Assembly (NCBI RefSeq): GCF_025717675.1 | Contig: NZ_JAJIRT010000003.1 | Span: 310,001 to 374,000, forward strand | Length of the DNA stretch: 64,000 nucleotides | From: Paucibacter sp. DJ2R-2 | GTDB taxonomy: Bacteria > Pseudomonadota > Gammaproteobacteria > Burkholderiales > Burkholderiaceae_C | Direction: 5' to 3' | Shown: positions 17,058-26,013 of the stretch, one piece after another | How positions within the stretch are numbered: the first letter of the stretch is position 1 | Layout: each line of letters begins with the position of its first letter | Notes under the pieces: generated by a model | Told to the model about the DNA's origin: nothing | What the model saw: only the letters and a program-made list of their open reading frames with translations | Databases searched by the model: none | Position numbers and translations under genes: made by a program

Positions 17058-19307
17058 TTAGCTTGGCCGGCCGCGCGGCAGACGCAGGCGCACGCACAGG
17101 CCGCGCTCGCTGGCCGGCAATTCGACGTCGCCGCCCAAGCGCTCCATCAGCGAGGCCACGATGTAGAGGCCCAGGCCCGAGCCTCCCTTGCCACGCTTGG
17201 TGGTGAAGAAAGGTTCGAACATGCGGGCGCGCACATCGGCGCTGGCGCCGCAACCGTCGTCCGCCACATCAAGCAGCACATAACGGCCCTCCAGGCGCGC
17301 GCTGATCAGAATCAGCCCGCCGCGCCCCTCGGGAAATGCGTGGTTGATGCTGTTCATGATGAGGTTGGAGACCACTTGCGTGAGCAGGCCGGCGGCCATG
17401 CGCAGCTCGATCGCGGCGTCCACATCGAGCTGCACCGAGACCATGGCCTTGCGCAGCGCCGGGCCCAACACCGAGGCAATGCTGCGCAGATAGTCGAGCA
17501 GCACGAAGTCGCTGACCTCCTCGGAGGCCTGGTCCACGGTCACCTTCTTGAAGTTGCCGATCAGGCTGGCCGCACGCTGCAGATTGCGCTCGACCAGATC
17601 GCTGCCGCTGATCAAGCGGGTGGACAGCTCGGTCAGTTCGACCCGGCTGACCCGTTCGCTGCGCAGGGCGGCGGCGAGTTTTTGGGCGTTCTCGGCCACA
17701 CTGGAAGCTGCCGTCACGGCCACGCCGATGGGCGTGTTGACCTCATGCGCCACGCCGGCCACCAAGCGGCCCAGGGCGTCGGCTTTTTCCTGCTCCATCA
17801 GCCACTGGGCGTGTTGGGCGCATGCCAGGTCGTGGCCGACCAGCAGGCGTTCGAACAAGCGCCCGAGGTGGCTGGCCTGCAACATGTCCTGGCGGCTCCA
17901 GTTGCGGCTGCTTTTCTGTTCCAGCCAGAGCAGGGCGACCAGACGGTTCTGCACGAACAGCGGGATCTCGATACGCGAAACGGCAGGTGCCAGACCCGGC
18001 AACAGGGCCAGCTCGGCCTCGCAGGGATGCAGGCGCAGATCATGCAGGGCTAGGGCCTCGCTGCGGCCGGCCAGCAGCTGCAGGTAGGCGGCTTGCGCCG
18101 GTGCGCGCAGCAGTAGCCGTGTTGTGCCATCTTCGGCCGGCTCGTCATGCAGGCGCAGCACCCCGGCGCTCTCGCTGGCCCACCAGAAATGCACGGTGTC
18201 CAGCTGCATGATCTGCAGGGCGGCACTGCGCATTTCCGAGGCGGCGAACACCACATCGGCCTCGCTTTCGATGCGCCAGTGCCGGTTCGACAGCTCCAGC
18301 AGCAGCTCCTCGGGAGGCTTGCGGGTCAGGTCGTAATGGGCCAGGCGCAGCAGGCGCTCGGGCAGGCTCAGCCGTTCGATTTCTTCGCGCAAGGCCTGGT
18401 GTTGCCAGAGATGGTCGAGCGCAGCCTGCGCATCGCCCTGGGCTTGTAGCAGACGTGCCAGCTGCAGATGGGCCTGGCTTTCGCCGCTGCGCGATTGGAT
18501 CTGGCGCGTCAAGGCCAGCGCTTGCCGGGCGCTGCGCAGGGCTTCGTCGCGGTCGCCGCGGGCCAGGGCGATCTCGGTCCAGGTCTGGCAGGCCATGCCT
18601 TCCAGCCATTGGTGGCCCAGGCGGCGCGCCCAGGCCAGGGCCAGCTGGCAGGGCTCGGCGGCCGCCTCGACCTGGCGCCGGGCCAGCGCCGTGCGCGCCA
18701 GCTGCCAATAGGCTTCACCGATGAACTCCGGGTGGGGGCCGCGCTGGGCCTGTTCCAGGCCGAGACGGAATTGCGCCTCGGCGTCGGCCAGCTGGGCATT
18801 CTCGAAATGCCCCACGCCCATATTGAGCGCCAGCTTGGCCGCCAGATAGGGGTCGTCCAGCTGGCCCAGCAGCTCGGCCGCATCGCGGTGAAAGCGTCGG
18901 CCGCGGTCCCAGGCGCCCAGAGCGTAGTGGATCTGGCCCAGGCCAATGCGGGCCGCCACGCCGACGCGCAGCTGCTCGGCTTGCTGTGATGTCCGCTGCT
19001 GTGCCTCCGCCGCTGCCTCCGCCTGCGGCTCGCCACGGGCTTGCGCGAGGTTGGACAGGTCGAGTGCGCGCGACCATTGCTCGGTGGCCTCGAAATACTC
19101 GCCTTTTTGGTAGGCGATCCGGCCCAGCGCCTCGTGCAGGCAGGCCGCCTGGGAGGTCAGGTGGGCTTCCGCTGCTTCGTTCAGCGCGCTGTTCAGCTCT
19201 TGCTGCAAGCTCAGGGCCTGGCCCATGCGCTCGGCCAGGTAGAACTGGGCATAGAGGGCGTCAAGTGCCGCCGCCAGCTCACCGGCCTGGCGCAGGGCCT
19301 GGACCAA
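17058..19307 (-). CDS. TPR-GAF hybrid sensor histidine kinase
   Basis: A soluble kinase of about 749 residues without membrane helices. Residues 1-330 are a run of helical TPR-like repeats ('AAKLALNMGVGHFENAQLADAEAQ', 'GEAYWQLARTALARRQVEAA'). A GAF-like region follows (about 350-490), then the phosphoacceptor helix 'LVAGVAHEVNTPIGVAV' with His521. The ATPase domain shows the N box 'NLIMNSINHAF', 'DVADDGCGASADVRARMFEPFF' and 'GGSGLGLYIVASLMERLGG'. No cognate response regulator is adjacent. The start is uncertain: the first ATG/GTG/TTG is the TTG at 19307, but the frame is open to 19454 and a perfect AAGGAG lies 7 bp before a CTG at 19442, which would add 45 residues. Confidence 0.85.
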   Translation of the reverse strand: MVQALRQAGELAAALDALYAQFYLAERMGQALSLQQELNSALNEAAEAHLTSQAACLHEALGRIAYQKGEYFEATEQWSRALDLSNLAQARGEPQAEAAAEAQQRTSQQAEQLRVGVAARIGLGQIHYALGAWDRGRRFHRDAAELLGQLDDPYLAAKLALNMGVGHFENAQLADAEAQFRLGLEQAQRGPHPEFIGEAYWQLARTALARRQVEAAAEPCQLALAWARRLGHQWLEGMACQTWTEIALARGDRDEALRSARQALALTRQIQSRSGESQAHLQLARLLQAQGDAQAALDHLWQHQALREEIERLSLPERLLRLAHYDLTRKPPEELLLELSNRHWRIESEADVVFAASEMRSAALQIMQLDTVHFWWASESAGVLRLHDEPAEDGTTRLLLRAPAQAAYLQLLAGRSEALALHDLRLHPCEAELALLPGLAPAVSRIEIPLFVQNRLVALLWLEQKSSRNWSRQDMLQASHLGRLFERLLVGHDLACAQHAQWLMEQEKADALGRLVAGVAHEVNTPIGVAVTAASSVAENAQKLAAALRSERVSRVELTELSTRLISGSDLVERNLQRAASLIGNFKKVTVDQASEEVSDFVLLDYLRSIASVLGPALRKAMVSVQLDVDAAIELRMAAGLLTQVVSNLIMNSINHAFPEGRGGLILISARLEGRYVLLDVADDGCGASADVRARMFEPFFTTKRGKGGSGLGLYIVASLMERLGGDVELPASERGLCVRLRLPRGRPS

Positions 19308-19555
19308 ACGCGCGTGGCGCGGCAGGGCGCAGTGGGGGTGGCGGCTGGCCAGCCGTGCCAGGCGTTGCAGGGCAGGGCAGCTCCGTCCTCGCGTGGCGGG
19401 GCCGGTTGGGCCGTTGGGGGCTGGGGCGGGCTGGTTCAGCAGGGCAGCTCTCCTTCAGGCCGCCTGCTTGGCCCTGCGAGGCGCAGGGCGCGCAGATGCT
19501 GCGGCCGCAGAGCGGAAGGATAGCAGCGCAGCGCCTGTTCCGGCCCGGCTGGCGT

Positions 19556-20845
19556 TCAGAACAGGCTCAGGTTTTCTGCCGGCGCCGGGCCAGTGCTGGC
19601 GGGGGCGCGCTTGGCGCGGGCGCGCATTTCAGTGGCTTGGCCGGGGCGGCTCAGGCTGCCCATGCGCACGCCGAGCAGGCGGAGGCGCTTGTCCAGCGCC
19701 ACCCGTTTCAGGCAGGCGCCGGCGGCTCGGCGTATGGCCTGGGCGTCTTGCGTGGGCAAGTCGAGGGTCAGGTCGCGGGTGACGGTGTGAAAGCCTTCAA
19801 AGCGCAGCTTGATGCCGACCGTGCGGCCGAGGTAGCCCTTGCGCTGCAGGTCGCTGGCCAGCTGTTCGCACAGGCGCGTGAAGATGGCGCCCAAGGCGGC
19901 GCGGTCGTGCACGGCGTGCAGATCGCGCTCGAAGGTGGTCTCTCGGCTGATGGACACCGGCTCGCTGTGGGTGACCACGGGCCGGTTGTCGCGGCCATGG
20001 GCTGCTTCGTGCAGCCAGGCGCCGAAGCTTTTGCCGAACTGCGCAATCAACATGGCCGGTTCGGCCGCGGCCAACTGGCCCACGGTCTCCAGGCCCAGGG
20101 CCTGCAGCTTGGCCCCGGCCTTGGGGCCGATGCCATTGATCTTGCGCACGCCCAGTGGCCAGATGCGGGTCTGCAAGTCGTCGGGCGCCAGCAGCAGGCT
20201 GATGCCATCGGGCTTGTCCAGCTCGGAGGCGATCTTGGACAGCAGCTTGTTGGGCGTGATGCCGATCGAGCAGGTCAGGCCGGTGGCGCGCAGCACCGAG
20301 TTCTTGATCTCGCGCGCCACTGCTCGCACGCCGCCCAGCGGGTCAAAGCCCACCGCTTCGCGGATGCCGGCGATCTCGCCCAGGTCGATGTAGATCTCGT
20401 CGATGCCGCGGTCCTCGATCACCGGCGCGATCTCGGCCACCGCCGCCTTGAACAGGCGCGAGTAGTGCCGGTAGGCATCGAAATCGGTGGGCAGCAGGAT
20501 GGCATCGGGTGCGCGCAGGGCGGCCTTCATCATGCCCATGCCTGAGAACACGCCCAGGTCGCGCGCGGCGTAGGTGGAAGTGGTGATGACGCCGCGGCCG
20601 GTGTAGTCGCGCAGCCGTGAATACTCGCGCGTGCCATCGGCCAAGGTGCGCGGCTCGTGCATGCGCCGCCCGCCGATCACCACCGCCTGGCCTTTGAGCT
20701 CGGGGTAGCGCAGCAGCTCGACCGAGGCATAGAAGGCGTCCATGTCCAGATGCGCGATCAGGCGCTCGGGCAGGGAACCAGAGTTGGCCTGGAGTGCGGC
20801 GAGGGAGGAGGCGTCGGAGGGACGAGGATCGGGGGCGGCAGCCAT
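19556..20845 (-). CDS. dinB: DNA polymerase IV (Y-family translesion polymerase)
   Basis: A 429-residue error-prone polymerase. The Y-family palm opens with 'RLIAHLDMDAFYASVELLRYPELKG' (first catalytic Asp and the steric-gate region), and 'EDRGIDEIYIDLGEI' holds the second acidic pair in place of the usual SIDEAYLD. 'TCSIGITPNKLLSKIASELDKPDG' is strongly conserved, followed by the helix-hairpin-helix 'INGIGPKAGAKLQALGLETVGQL' and the little-finger domain. The C terminus 'ENLSLF' is a good beta-clamp binding motif. ATG at 20845 is chosen over upstream in-frame codons. I see no LexA-like box in the 139-bp gap to the divergent transporter operon, so damage control is not evident. Confidence 0.94.
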   Translation of the reverse strand: MAAAPDPRPSDASSLAALQANSGSLPERLIAHLDMDAFYASVELLRYPELKGQAVVIGGRRMHEPRTLADGTREYSRLRDYTGRGVITTSTYAARDLGVFSGMGMMKAALRAPDAILLPTDFDAYRHYSRLFKAAVAEIAPVIEDRGIDEIYIDLGEIAGIREAVGFDPLGGVRAVAREIKNSVLRATGLTCSIGITPNKLLSKIASELDKPDGISLLLAPDDLQTRIWPLGVRKINGIGPKAGAKLQALGLETVGQLAAAEPAMLIAQFGKSFGAWLHEAAHGRDNRPVVTHSEPVSISRETTFERDLHAVHDRAALGAIFTRLCEQLASDLQRKGYLGRTVGIKLRFEGFHTVTRDLTLDLPTQDAQAIRRAAGACLKRVALDKRLRLLGVRMGSLSRPGQATEMRARAKRAPASTGPAPAENLSLF

Positions 20846-20984
20846 CGCAGCATTGTCCGCCTTGGGTACTGACAGGCCATGGCAGCAATGGGGGCTCAGC
20901 GTAACCGCGGCTTCATGGAGTTTGTGCACAATGCGCGAGCCCGAGAGTTCAGGGCTGTATCACCAAGAGGCGACGCTCCACACC

Positions 20985-22271
20985 ATGGCTGATTCTTCTC
21001 CTGCTCCCGCTGCCGGCCTGGCTCAACTGAAGATCGACCGGACGGCCGCGCCGGCCTCCGGCAAGCGCCGCCGCCTGCCTTGGCGCTGGATCCTCGCTCT
21101 GCTCGTGCTGCTGGGGGTGGCCGCTGTGGCCCTGATGCCGCGCCCGACCGAGGTGCGGGTCAGCTCGGTGCTGCAAAGCACGCCGGCGGCCCAGTATGCG
21201 CAGCTCACCGCTTCAGGCTATATGGTTGCGCAGCGGCGTGCGGCGGTGGCCTCCAAGGCCAGCGGCCGGCTGATGGAGCTGAATGTGCGCGAGGGCTCGG
21301 TGCTCAAAAAAGGCGAGCTGATCGCCCGCATCGATGCTTCGGATGTGCAGGCGTCCATCGCTGCCGCCGCGGCCGGCGTGCGTCTGGCCGAGGCCGGTGC
21401 CCGCCAGGCTCAAAGTGCGGTGCAACAGGCGCAGGTCGAGTGGAACAATGCCGAGGCCGAGTACCAGCGCAGCCTCAGCTTGCAAAAGCAGGGCTTTGTC
21501 TCCGGCCAAGCGCTCGACGCCGCCCAGCGCCGCCTCGACGCCGCGCGCGCCTCCCAGGTCTCCGCCCAAGCGGGCGTGGCCTCGGCCCAGGCGGCCGTGC
21601 AACAAGCGCAGGCGCAGCTGAATCTGCAGCAGGTGAATCGGGAGTTCACCGAGATCCGGGCGCCATTCGATGGCGTGGTGCTGGTGAAGAACGCCAATGT
21701 GGGCGACATCATCACGCCCTTCTCGAACGCCGCCGGTTCGCAGGGCGCGGTGGTCACCATGGCCGACCTCGGCACGCTGGAAGTGGAGGCGGATGTGTCC
21801 GAGTCCAGCCTGGCCAAGGTCGCCAGCGGCCAGCCGGTCGAGATCAGCCTGGATGCCTTGCCGGGCCAGCGCTTTCAAGGCCAGGTCGTGGGCATTGTGC
21901 CGACCGTGGACCGGGCCAAGGCCACGGTGATGACCAAGGTGCGCTTCGACCAACTCGACGCGCGCATGCTGCCCGAGATGAGCGCCAAGGTCGTGTTCCT
22001 GTCCAAGAAGCCCGCGCCTGCGGAGCTCTTGCCGGTGCTGGCCGTGAACCCCAAGGCACTGCAGGAAAAGGACGGCAAGTTCTGGTTGCTGCGGCTCAGC
22101 CGCCAGGGCGATAGGGAGTTGCTGGAGGCGCTGGAGGTGCGCAAGGGGCGGGTGCTGGGCGATGTCCTGGAAGTGAGCGCGGCGGGTTTGAAGTCCGGGG
22201 ACCGCGTGGTGCTGGAGCCAGGGCCCAAATTGGCCGCGGGCAGCCAGGTCACCCTGTCAGCCAAGCCATGA
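20985..22271 (+). CDS. MacA-like periplasmic adaptor (HlyD family) of an ABC exporter
   Basis: A 428-residue adaptor anchored by one N-terminal helix ('WRWILALLVLLGVAAVALM', about residues 31-50). The half-lipoyl motif is split around the hairpin: 'AAVASKASGRLMELNVREGSVLKKGELIARID' before it and 'EIRAPFDGVVLVKNANVGDII' after it. Between them is a long Ala/Gln-rich coiled coil (about 110-215). The beta-barrel and membrane-proximal domains follow ('VEISLDALPGQRFQGQVVGIVP'). Its stop overlaps the start of the ATPase gene by 4 bp, so the exporter genes are translationally coupled. Together with an ATPase and two FtsX-type permeases it forms a MacAB-like efflux or lipid/peptide export system. The substrate is unknown. 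Confidence 0.92.
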   Translation: MADSSPAPAAGLAQLKIDRTAAPASGKRRRLPWRWILALLVLLGVAAVALMPRPTEVRVSSVLQSTPAAQYAQLTASGYMVAQRRAAVASKASGRLMELNVREGSVLKKGELIARIDASDVQASIAAAAAGVRLAEAGARQAQSAVQQAQVEWNNAEAEYQRSLSLQKQGFVSGQALDAAQRRLDAARASQVSAQAGVASAQAAVQQAQAQLNLQQVNREFTEIRAPFDGVVLVKNANVGDIITPFSNAAGSQGAVVTMADLGTLEVEADVSESSLAKVASGQPVEISLDALPGQRFQGQVVGIVPTVDRAKATVMTKVRFDQLDARMLPEMSAKVVFLSKKPAPAELLPVLAVNPKALQEKDGKFWLLRLSRQGDRELLEALEVRKGRVLGDVLEVSAAGLKSGDRVVLEPGPKLAAGSQVTLSAKP

Positions 22272-22975
22272 GCGACAAGGCCCCGCTGATTCATATCGAG
22301 GCCTTGTCCAAGGCCTACCGCCGCGGCCAGCAGGACATCCCGGTGCTGCTGGATGTCAGCCTTGATGTGCAGGCCGGCGAGTTCGTGGCCTTGATGGGCC
22401 CCAGCGGTTCGGGCAAGAGCACCTTGTTGAACCTGATCGCTGGCATCGATCAGCCCAGCAGTGGCCGCATCGTGATCGGGGGCGTGGACATTGCCACCCT
22501 GGGCGAAGGGGCGCTGGCCGATTGGCGCGCGGCGCAGGTGGGCTTCATCTTCCAGTTCTACAACCTGATGCCGGTGTTGACGGCCTTGGAGAACGTCGAA
22601 CTGCCCTTGTTGCTGACGGGGCTGTCGGCCCGCGAACGCCGCCTGCATGCCGAAGCGGCCTTGTCCTTGGTGCGGCTGGATGACCGCATGGATCACTTTC
22701 CCAACGAGTTGTCGGGCGGCCAGCAGCAGCGTGTGGCCATCGCCCGCGCCCTGGTCAGCGACCCCAGCCTGATCGTGGCCGATGAGCCCACGGGCGACCT
22801 GGACCGCGTGACCGGACAGGAGGTGCTGGACTTGCTCGAGGACCTCAATCGCCGGCTGGGCAAGACCATCGTCATGGTGACCCACGACCCCAAGGCCGCA
22901 GCCCGGGCCCGGCGCCTCATCCATCTGGAAAAGGGCGTCTTGGTGCCCGATGTGGCCGGCGCCCCTGCGCCATAA
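22268..22975 (+). CDS. ABC exporter ATP-binding protein (MacB/LolD type)
   Basis: A 235-residue nucleotide-binding subunit. The Walker A is 'GPSGSGKSTLLNLIAG', the Q-loop lies in 'QVGFIFQFYNLMPVLTALENV', the signature is 'LSGGQQQRVAIARALV', the Walker B is 'SLIVADEPTGDLD', and the switch His is in 'TIVMVTHDPKAA'. The FQFYNLMP and DEPTGDLD wording is typical of the MacB/LolD/FtsE group, which works with FtsX-like permeases rather than classical importers. It overlaps the adaptor gene by 4 bp and precedes the first permease by 44 bp. Confidence 0.95.
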   Translation: MSDKAPLIHIEALSKAYRRGQQDIPVLLDVSLDVQAGEFVALMGPSGSGKSTLLNLIAGIDQPSSGRIVIGGVDIATLGEGALADWRAAQVGFIFQFYNLMPVLTALENVELPLLLTGLSARERRLHAEAALSLVRLDDRMDHFPNELSGGQQQRVAIARALVSDPSLIVADEPTGDLDRVTGQEVLDLLEDLNRRLGKTIVMVTHDPKAAARARRLIHLEKGVLVPDVAGAPAP

Positions 22976-23019
22976 GCCGAGCCCGAAACCGCGTCCGCCC
23001 CCGAGTTCAGCCGCCTGCC

Positions 23020-24180
23020 ATGCCCTTTCTGCTCAAGCTCCTGCTGAAGAATGCCTTCCGGCATCGCTTGCGCACGCTGCTGACCTTGGTCGGCCTGGTG
23101 GTGGCACTGTCGGCCTTTGGCCTTTTGCGCACCATCGTCGACGCCTGGTATGCCGGCGTCGAGGCCTCCAGCAGCACACGCTTGGTCTCGCGCAGCGCGA
23201 TCTCGCTGACCTTCCCGCTGCCTCTGGCCTATGCCCAGCGGCTCAAGGCGGTGGAGGGGGTGAACCGTGTGTCCTGGGCCAACTGGTTCGGCGGCGTCTA
23301 CATCACCGAGCGCAATTTTTTCCCCCAGTTCGCGGTCGAGCCGGCCAGCTACCTGGCGCTCTACCCCGAGTACCGCCTCAGCGATGAGCAGCGCCTGGCC
23401 TTCATTCGCGACCGGCAAGGCGCCGTCGTCGGGCGCAAGCTGGCGGACAAGTTCGGCTGGAAGATCGGTGACCAGATTCCGCTGCGCGGCACGATTTACC
23501 CGGGCACTTGGAGTTTCACCCTGCGCGGTATCTGGGACGGCGCCGAGGCCAAGACCGACGAAAGCCAGATGCTGTTCCATTGGGGCCTGATCAACGAGAG
23601 CTTGCGCAAGCGTTATGGCAACCGGGCTGATTTCGTCGGCGTTTATGTGCTGGGCATCGAGGAGCCGCAGCAGGCGCCGCTGGTGTCGCAGCGCGTTGAC
23701 GCCCAGTTCAAAAACTCTCTGGCCGAAACCCTGACCGAAACCGAGAGTGCGTTTCAGCTCAGCTTTGTGTCCATGAGCGAGGCGATCCTGGTGGCAGTGC
23801 AGGCGGTCAGCTACATCATCGTCATCATCATCATGGCGGTGATGGCCAACACCATGAGCATGACGGCGCGTGAGCGGCTGGCCGAGTACGCCACCCTCAA
23901 GGCCCTGGGCTTCGGCCCCGGTTTCGTGGTGAAGCTGCTGCTCGGCGAGAGCCTGACCATCGCCCTGGCGGGCGGCCTGCTGGCGGTGGCCCTGACCCTG
24001 CCCATGGCCGCTGCCTTTGCTCAGGCGGCAGGCACCTTGTTCCCGGTGTTCCAGGTCTCGCCCTTGACCATGGGCTTGCAATTGGCGGCGGCCCTGGTCG
24101 TGGGTGCGGTGGCTGCGGCCTGGCCGGCCTGGAAGATGAGCCGCATCGACATTGTTCAGGGCCTGCGCCATGTGGGTTGA
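23020..24180 (+). CDS. ABC exporter permease, FtsX-like (first)
   Basis: A 386-residue permease with the MacB-type layout: one N-terminal helix ('LLTLVGLVVALSAFGLLRTIV'), a large periplasmic domain (about residues 45-255), and three C-terminal helices. The FtsX core motif appears as 'NTMSMTARERLAEYATLKALGF', followed by 'GESLTIALAGGLLAVALTLP' and a final helix ending 'AAWPAWKMSRIDIVQGLRHV'. It pairs with the second permease gene downstream, so the transporter probably works as a heterodimer. The periplasmic domain includes 'GAVVGRKLADKFGWKIGDQI', common in this family. Confidence 0.92.
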   Translation: MPFLLKLLLKNAFRHRLRTLLTLVGLVVALSAFGLLRTIVDAWYAGVEASSSTRLVSRSAISLTFPLPLAYAQRLKAVEGVNRVSWANWFGGVYITERNFFPQFAVEPASYLALYPEYRLSDEQRLAFIRDRQGAVVGRKLADKFGWKIGDQIPLRGTIYPGTWSFTLRGIWDGAEAKTDESQMLFHWGLINESLRKRYGNRADFVGVYVLGIEEPQQAPLVSQRVDAQFKNSLAETLTETESAFQLSFVSMSEAILVAVQAVSYIIVIIIMAVMANTMSMTARERLAEYATLKALGFGPGFVVKLLLGESLTIALAGGLLAVALTLPMAAAFAQAAGTLFPVFQVSPLTMGLQLAAALVVGAVAAAWPAWKMSRIDIVQGLRHVG

Positions 24181-24234
24181 AGCGCAGCAGGGCTCGGCCA
24201 TGGGTGCCTGCCTGAATCGGCGAGGCCGGTGTAC

Positions 24235-25404
24235 ATGAGAGCCATTCCACTCAGCTACATCGCGCGCAACCTCTGGGTGCGGCGCGTCACCACCTTGCTG
24301 ACGGCCGGTGGCATGGCCCTTGTGGTCTATGTCTTCGCCACCGTGCTGATGATGAGCGAGGGCATACGCAGCACCTTGGTGGCCACCGGGCAGGCGGACA
24401 ACGTGATCGTGCTGCGCAAGGGCGCCGGCGCCGAGATCAACAGCGGAATCTCGCGTGGCCAGGCCGCCATCGTCGAGAGCCTGCCCGGCATCGCCACCGA
24501 TGCCGCCGGTTTGCCGCTGCTCAGCAAAGAGCCTGTGGTGCTGAACAACCTGCCCAAGCGCGGCAGTGGCAAGCCCAGCAATGTGACCGTGCGTGGCAGC
24601 TCGGAGCTGGGCCTGCAGCTGCGCCCGAGCTTGCGCCTGATCGAGGGGCGCATGTTCCGGGCCGGCAGCTCCGAGATCATCACCGGCCGCGCGGTCGCTC
24701 AGGGTTTCCAGGGTGCGGGCCTGGGCGAGACGCTTCGCTTCGCCGGGCGCGATTGGACCGTGGTCGGCGTCTTCGATGCCGGCGGCAGCGCTTTCGATTC
24801 CGAGATCTGGGGCGACAGCGAGCAGATGCTGCAGGCTTTCCGGCGCGACGCTTTCTCCAGTGTGGTGTTCCGCTTGCAAGACCAGGCCCAGTTTGAGGCG
24901 ATCCGCGCCGCCATCGAGGCCGACCCGCGCCTACAGCTGGAGGCCAAGCCCGAGATCCGCTTTTACGCCGAGCAGAGCGAAGCCCTGGCGACCTTCATCA
25001 GCATCCTGGGCACGTCCTTGTCGGTGGTGTTCTCGATCGGCGCCATCGTCGGCGCGATGATCACCATGTTCGCGGCCGTGGCCTCACGCATTGGCGAAAT
25101 CGGCACCTTGCGCGCGCTGGGTTTTCGCCGCGGCGCGGTGCTGCTGGCCTTCTTGCTGGAGGCCATGCTGCTGTCCTTGATCGGCGGGCTGCTCGGCCTG
25201 GCGGCAGCCTCGTTGATGCAAACCGTCAACATCAGCACCACCAATTTCCAGACCTTCTCGGAGCTGGCGTTTCAGTTTCGCCTGACGCCCGCCATTGTCT
25301 GGAAGACCTTGCTGTTCTCCCTGTTCATGGGCTTTGTGGGTGGTTTCATCCCCGCCTGGCGGGCGGCCCGGCTCAAGATCGTCGACTGCTTGCGCGCCGC
25401 TTGA
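24235..25404 (+). CDS. ABC exporter permease, FtsX-like (second)
   Basis: A 389-residue permease with the same topology as the preceding gene but clearly different sequence. The first helix is 'LLTAGGMALVVYVFATVLMM', followed by a periplasmic domain with 'NNLPKRGSGKPSNVTVRGSS' and then 'TMFAAVASRIGEIGTLRALGF', the cytoplasmic coupling motif. Two last helices end in 'FIPAWRAARLKIVDCLRAA'. ATG at 24235 was used; a GTG two codons earlier is equally in frame. The 54-bp gap and same strand place it in the exporter operon, which ends here against the convergent hemerythrin gene. Confidence 0.9.
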   Translation: MRAIPLSYIARNLWVRRVTTLLTAGGMALVVYVFATVLMMSEGIRSTLVATGQADNVIVLRKGAGAEINSGISRGQAAIVESLPGIATDAAGLPLLSKEPVVLNNLPKRGSGKPSNVTVRGSSELGLQLRPSLRLIEGRMFRAGSSEIITGRAVAQGFQGAGLGETLRFAGRDWTVVGVFDAGGSAFDSEIWGDSEQMLQAFRRDAFSSVVFRLQDQAQFEAIRAAIEADPRLQLEAKPEIRFYAEQSEALATFISILGTSLSVVFSIGAIVGAMITMFAAVASRIGEIGTLRALGFRRGAVLLAFLLEAMLLSLIGGLLGLAAASLMQTVNISTTNFQTFSELAFQFRLTPAIVWKTLLFSLFMGFVGGFIPAWRAARLKIVDCLRAA

Positions 25405-25420
25405 GTGCAGCGAAGACGGC

Positions 25421-25906
25421 TCAGCTGCAGTCTTTGCTGCCGCAGGAGCTGATGCCACTGGCCTCGGTGGCCAGGGGCTGGGCGATCGCACCACTGACCG
25501 GGTCGTAACCGACCTGGCTCATGTGGAAGACCAGGGCCGCGTCCATCATGTCGGCGTGGGCCGGAAACCAGTTCACCAGCTCGGGCAGCAGATTGCGCAT
25601 GGGCTCCAGGTCGGCATGGGCATGGGTGTGAGCCAGCACCTGGCGCATCACATCCAAGACCATGGCGTGCTGCTTGCTGTGGCAGTTGTCGGCGGCAAAG
25701 CCGGTGGCAGCCATCCAGCCCTCTTCCATGGCGAAATGGGCCTCGGTGTGGCTCAGCAGACGCGCATACAAGGGCAGGGGATCGGGCTCGGGCTGGGCCA
25801 GGGCTTCGCCCAGCTCATTGAGCAGGGCGACGAACTCCTGGTGGGTCTGGTCGATCTGGGGCTGGTTCAGGACCAGGGCGTCGGTCCATGCAAGGGTGGT
25901 GCTCAT
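25421..25906 (-). CDS. bacteriohemerythrin
   Basis: A 161-residue non-haem di-iron oxygen-binding protein. The ligand pattern of the four-helix bundle is complete: His in 'QIDQTHQEFVALLNELGEAL', His and Glu in 'LLSHTEAHFAMEEGWMAATG', His in 'CHSKQHAMVLDVMRQVLA', and His plus Asp in 'LVNWFPAHADMMDAALVFH'. The C-terminal tail of about 35 residues ends 'GISSCGSKDCS' with two cysteines and lies outside the core. ATG at 25906 gives the typical N terminus; a longer frame adds 23 basic residues. Roles proposed for the family are oxygen storage, delivery or sensing; the neighbours do not narrow this. Confidence 0.9.
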   Translation of the reverse strand: MSTTLAWTDALVLNQPQIDQTHQEFVALLNELGEALAQPEPDPLPLYARLLSHTEAHFAMEEGWMAATGFAADNCHSKQHAMVLDVMRQVLAHTHAHADLEPMRNLLPELVNWFPAHADMMDAALVFHMSQVGYDPVSGAIAQPLATEASGISSCGSKDCS

Positions 25907-26013
25907 AGGGCCGGCAGGGTAGCGCATTTGGCGGCTCGGGCGCGGACGGTTCGCGGCTTTCTTGTCGCAAATCAATCAGACTGCCGTTGGGCCCTGCCGC
26001 TGCGGTCCTGGGT

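Noticed and set aside
20846-20984. Search for a LexA/SOS box upstream of dinB.
   Set aside because: No CTGT-N8-ACAG type site was found in the divergent gap.
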